DNA from: Candidatus Zixiibacteriota bacterium
GTDB taxonomy: Bacteria; Zixibacteria; MSB-5A5; GN15; FEB-12
Direction of reading: 5' to 3'
DNA length: 6,819 nt
Assembly: GCA_030642845.1 (NCBI GenBank)
Contig: DAOWMZ010000100.1
Location: 1-6,819, forward strand
This document shows, one piece after another, positions 5,163 through 6,819 of this stretch. The position numbers were made by a program, and so were the translations under genes. Every line of letters begins with the position of its first letter. The first letter of the stretch is position 1. Under the pieces are notes generated by a model, which did not search any database, was not told where the DNA came from, and was given only the letters and a program-made list of their open reading frames with translations.

Positions 5163-6707
5163 TCATTGTTTTTCCAGTTTTTCTATTCTTTCCTGCAATT
5201 CACTTATAGTTTCCTGCTGTTCTTTTATAGCTTCAATTAAAACAGCGGTAAGTTTTGAATAAGCTACATATTTTGTGCCTTTGCCATCTTCAAAAACCAA
5301 TTCCGGAAGAACTTTTTCAACATCCTGAGCCAGAAGACCGACTTGATCTCTTTCAGGCAGTTTCATTTCAGGATATTCATTGTGCAGAAAATTATAACGA
5401 ACACCGTTTAAATTATTGACCATTTCAACAGCATTATCAATCGGTCTTATGTTTGTTTTCAATTTAGTATCGGTTACCACTATAACTTCGCCTGTCAAAG
5501 CAATATTCCCGACAACATGCAGAGCTTCGACAGGAGAGCCGGTTCCGATTCCGACTTTGGCACTGTCATCATCGACCATCATTGATATAACCGGTGGCTC
5601 GCCTCCAAGAGGAGGACTTACACCAACCATGTTAAATTGGCTGTAGTTGGAATTGATCTCCATCATAACATTAGGATTACCGGATATAGTGGGATCTTTG
5701 AGTTCCAACATACCCCCCTGGAGTGAAGTGCTAAGACTGTCGGTATTATAAACCGCAATATGCCCACCCGGCCCCTTGGCCGAGTTGGTAGTCATTTCAA
5801 TTCCTACCTGCCCCGGCGGTTCCGGTTGAGGATTAAACATTACACAACTACCTCCAGTGCCGGGAGCTGCTCCCATTGAAAGTATCTCTCTGCCATCTAT
5901 ATTATCCGGATCAAAAAAAGACATACTTCCGCCGGTGTTGGTATGGCTTTTCATTTCGATTAATCTATATTCCGATTTATGAATACCGCCATATAGTGTG
6001 ACATATCCTGTGTCGGTGGGTGATCCACCCAGCTTGACTTTTGTAGCGCATATCGGGTTGGAGGAATGAATAGAGATAAATCCCCCTTCATCTTCACTGA
6101 CTACCAGTTGAAGAACCCCGGCTTCCGCTTCTGCTCCGGGTAAGTGCATATCAATTCTGTTTTTGATATTTACTCCAATTTCAATTCCCGGCAAACATGG
6201 TTCTGGAGGGACACAGTCATCTGGTGGAAAAACTCTTATCAGGCTATGGTCTGCATCAGCAATGAATACTATTGCCGAATCTCCGTTTTCATTTTTCAGG
6301 GCAATACATCCTGTTTTGGTTTCAATGCTTCCGCCTGATAGATTGTGGGCTACTGCTGCGCGCGGGACCGAAGTTAATAAAGTTTTCGGAGACATTTCGG
6401 GGTCATCACCAATTTTAATACCAAGATACAGATTTGAATTTTCAAAAATATTATCTGGAATTAGAACTACAGAACCGAGTGAATAATTAAACAGTCCGTT
6501 GGATACGAATACGTCCTGCACATCACTGCTCCATTGACTGGCACCGCCGGCATCATAAATTGTGAAAATCATCTGATAATCACCATCAGCTACCGGATCG
6601 CCATCGGAATCACTAATTTTTCCCTGATAGTTGATTATCTGGGAGGCATTGGCGATACTTATGGATATAAGCGCCACGATCATTATTAGCGTAAAAAACA
6701 CTTTCAT
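5163..6707 (-). CDS. Secreted fibre-like protein with C-terminal peptidase S74 chaperone domain
   Basis: The 514-aa product starts at ATG 6707, six nt after AGAGGAG. Residues 1-21 are a signal peptide (cleavage ANA/SQ). An INYQG domain spans about 23-122 (IINYQGKISDSDG, NGLFNYSLG, YLGIKIGDDPEM, SVPRAA). Residues 132-339 carry beta-type repeats opening with GG or TG followed by alternating hydrophobics, at 132, 208, 233, 259, 285, 314 and 331; FNPQPEPPG is at 291-299. KVGIGTGSPVEALHVVGNI (384-402) is the usual lead-in to an S74 domain, which occupies about 411-503 (LKTNI, VGLLAQDVEKVLPELV, YVAYSKLTAVLIEAIKEQ). A short heptad coiled coil ends the protein (about 492-514). In phage endosialidases this domain trimerises the fibre and then cleaves itself off using Ser and Lys of an SDxxLK motif; here the motif reads T412-D-T-K-L-K417, with Thr in place of Ser. 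A trimeric extracellular fibre is likely by family analogy; self-cleavage is uncertain. No phage genes are nearby. It is the first gene of the operon. Confidence 0.93.
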   Translation of the reverse strand: MKVFFTLIMIVALISISIANASQIINYQGKISDSDGDPVADGDYQMIFTIYDAGGASQWSSDVQDVFVSNGLFNYSLGSVVLIPDNIFENSNLYLGIKIGDDPEMSPKTLLTSVPRAAVAHNLSGGSIETKTGCIALKNENGDSAIVFIADADHSLIRVFPPDDCVPPEPCLPGIEIGVNIKNRIDMHLPGAEAEAGVLQLVVSEDEGGFISIHSSNPICATKVKLGGSPTDTGYVTLYGGIHKSEYRLIEMKSHTNTGGSMSFFDPDNIDGREILSMGAAPGTGGSCVMFNPQPEPPGQVGIEMTTNSAKGPGGHIAVYNTDSLSTSLQGGMLELKDPTISGNPNVMMEINSNYSQFNMVGVSPPLGGEPPVISMMVDDDSAKVGIGTGSPVEALHVVGNIALTGEVIVVTDTKLKTNIRPIDNAVEMVNNLNGVRYNFLHNEYPEMKLPERDQVGLLAQDVEKVLPELVFEDGKGTKYVAYSKLTAVLIEAIKEQQETISELQERIEKLEKQ

Positions 6708-6713
6708 GAGTTA

Positions 6714-6720
6714 CTCCTCT
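6714..6720 (-). promoter_or_regulatory. Strong Shine-Dalgarno AGAGGAG of the first operon gene
   Basis: AGAGGAG lies six nt before ATG 6707. It is a near-ideal ribosome site and fixes the start of the S74-domain protein. Confidence 0.8.
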
Positions 6721-6734
6721 AGATAGGTTATCTA
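6720..6734. promoter_or_regulatory. 15-bp palindrome between candidate -10 and ribosome site
   Basis: TAGATA-ggt-TATCTA is a perfect inverted repeat with six-base arms. It sits immediately downstream of the candidate -10 and touches the Shine-Dalgarno. It could be an operator or a small 5' mRNA hairpin; the short loop and AT-rich arms make an RNA stem weak. Confidence 0.35.
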
Positions 6735-6764
6735 AGTATCGTTTTTATTCTTACATATTATCAA
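6735..6764 (-). promoter_or_regulatory. Candidate sigma70-type promoter of the three-gene operon
   Basis: On the minus strand, TTGATA (6759-6764, five of six matches to TTGACA) is followed after 18 bp by GATACT (6735-6740, four of six matches to TATAAT), 28 bp upstream of the start codon. The rest of 6741-6819 is AT-rich and shows no gene. In an FCB organism the housekeeping sigma factor may prefer other motifs, so this is tentative. Confidence 0.3.
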
Positions 6765-6819
6765 TCCCGATGATGAAATACCTACGAAGTATAATCCTGC
6801 TATTATAGATAGTAATATA

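Noticed and set aside
6163..6486. 107-aa plus-strand ORF
   Set aside because: It is antisense to the INYQG domain and shaft of the S74 protein, whose frame has clear domain matches; the plus-strand translation shows no recognisable motif.
5163..6707. A phage or prophage tail-fibre gene, suggested by the S74 domain
   Set aside because: The protein has a Sec-type signal peptide and an INYQG domain, and its neighbours are secreted proteins. No phage structural, lysis or integrase gene is present, and S74 domains are common in non-phage bacterial surface proteins.

Overview
The window looks like a bacterial chromosome segment with moderate-to-low GC, AT-rich gaps between genes, and every credible gene on the minus strand. 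All four gene products carry an N-terminal signal peptide and are built from repeats, so this is a locus for exported or cell-surface proteins. Three features together suggest an uncultured member of the FCB superphylum, possibly Zixibacteria-like: the dockerin-like LVDYLFKGG repeats, the short secreted module containing GTVGQ, and the INYQG N-terminal domain. This placement is recalled family knowledge, not a search, and is held with moderate confidence.

Layout, in the direction of transcription from high to low coordinates. (1) 6708-6819 holds a candidate sigma70-type promoter and a 15-bp palindrome just before a strong Shine-Dalgarno. (2) 5163-6707 encodes a 514-aa secreted fibre-like protein: INYQG domain, a shaft of roughly 26-residue glycine-started beta repeats, a VGIGT...ALHV linker, a peptidase S74 (endosialidase-type) intramolecular chaperone domain and a terminal coiled coil. 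(3) 2944-5145 encodes a 733-aa protein with a paralogous INYQG domain, a near-perfect decapeptide tandem array, a Gly/Tyr-rich segment and a conserved C-terminal beta domain, but no S74 domain. (4) 2464-2931 encodes a 155-aa secreted protein with a GTVGQ module and two dockerin-like repeats. Genes 2 to 4 are separated by 12-17 nt and are almost certainly one operon, closed by a strong hairpin at 2405-2443 and a second at 2264-2307. (5) 1873-2463 is a roughly 590-bp AT-rich intergenic region with small repeats and a possible 15-codon leader ORF. (6) 1-1872 is the first 624 codons of a separate secreted Asp-box (BNR-like) beta-propeller protein that runs off the window.

My reading is that the operon makes two related extracellular fibre-like proteins plus a small dockerin-like secreted partner. 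The downstream propeller protein is a separate transcription unit of similar exported character. Nothing indicates a phage, transposon, CRISPR array or RNA gene. The most interesting points are a Thr where the S74 nucleophilic Ser is expected, the higher-order structure of the decapeptide array, and the pairing of one chaperone-bearing and one chaperone-less paralogue.
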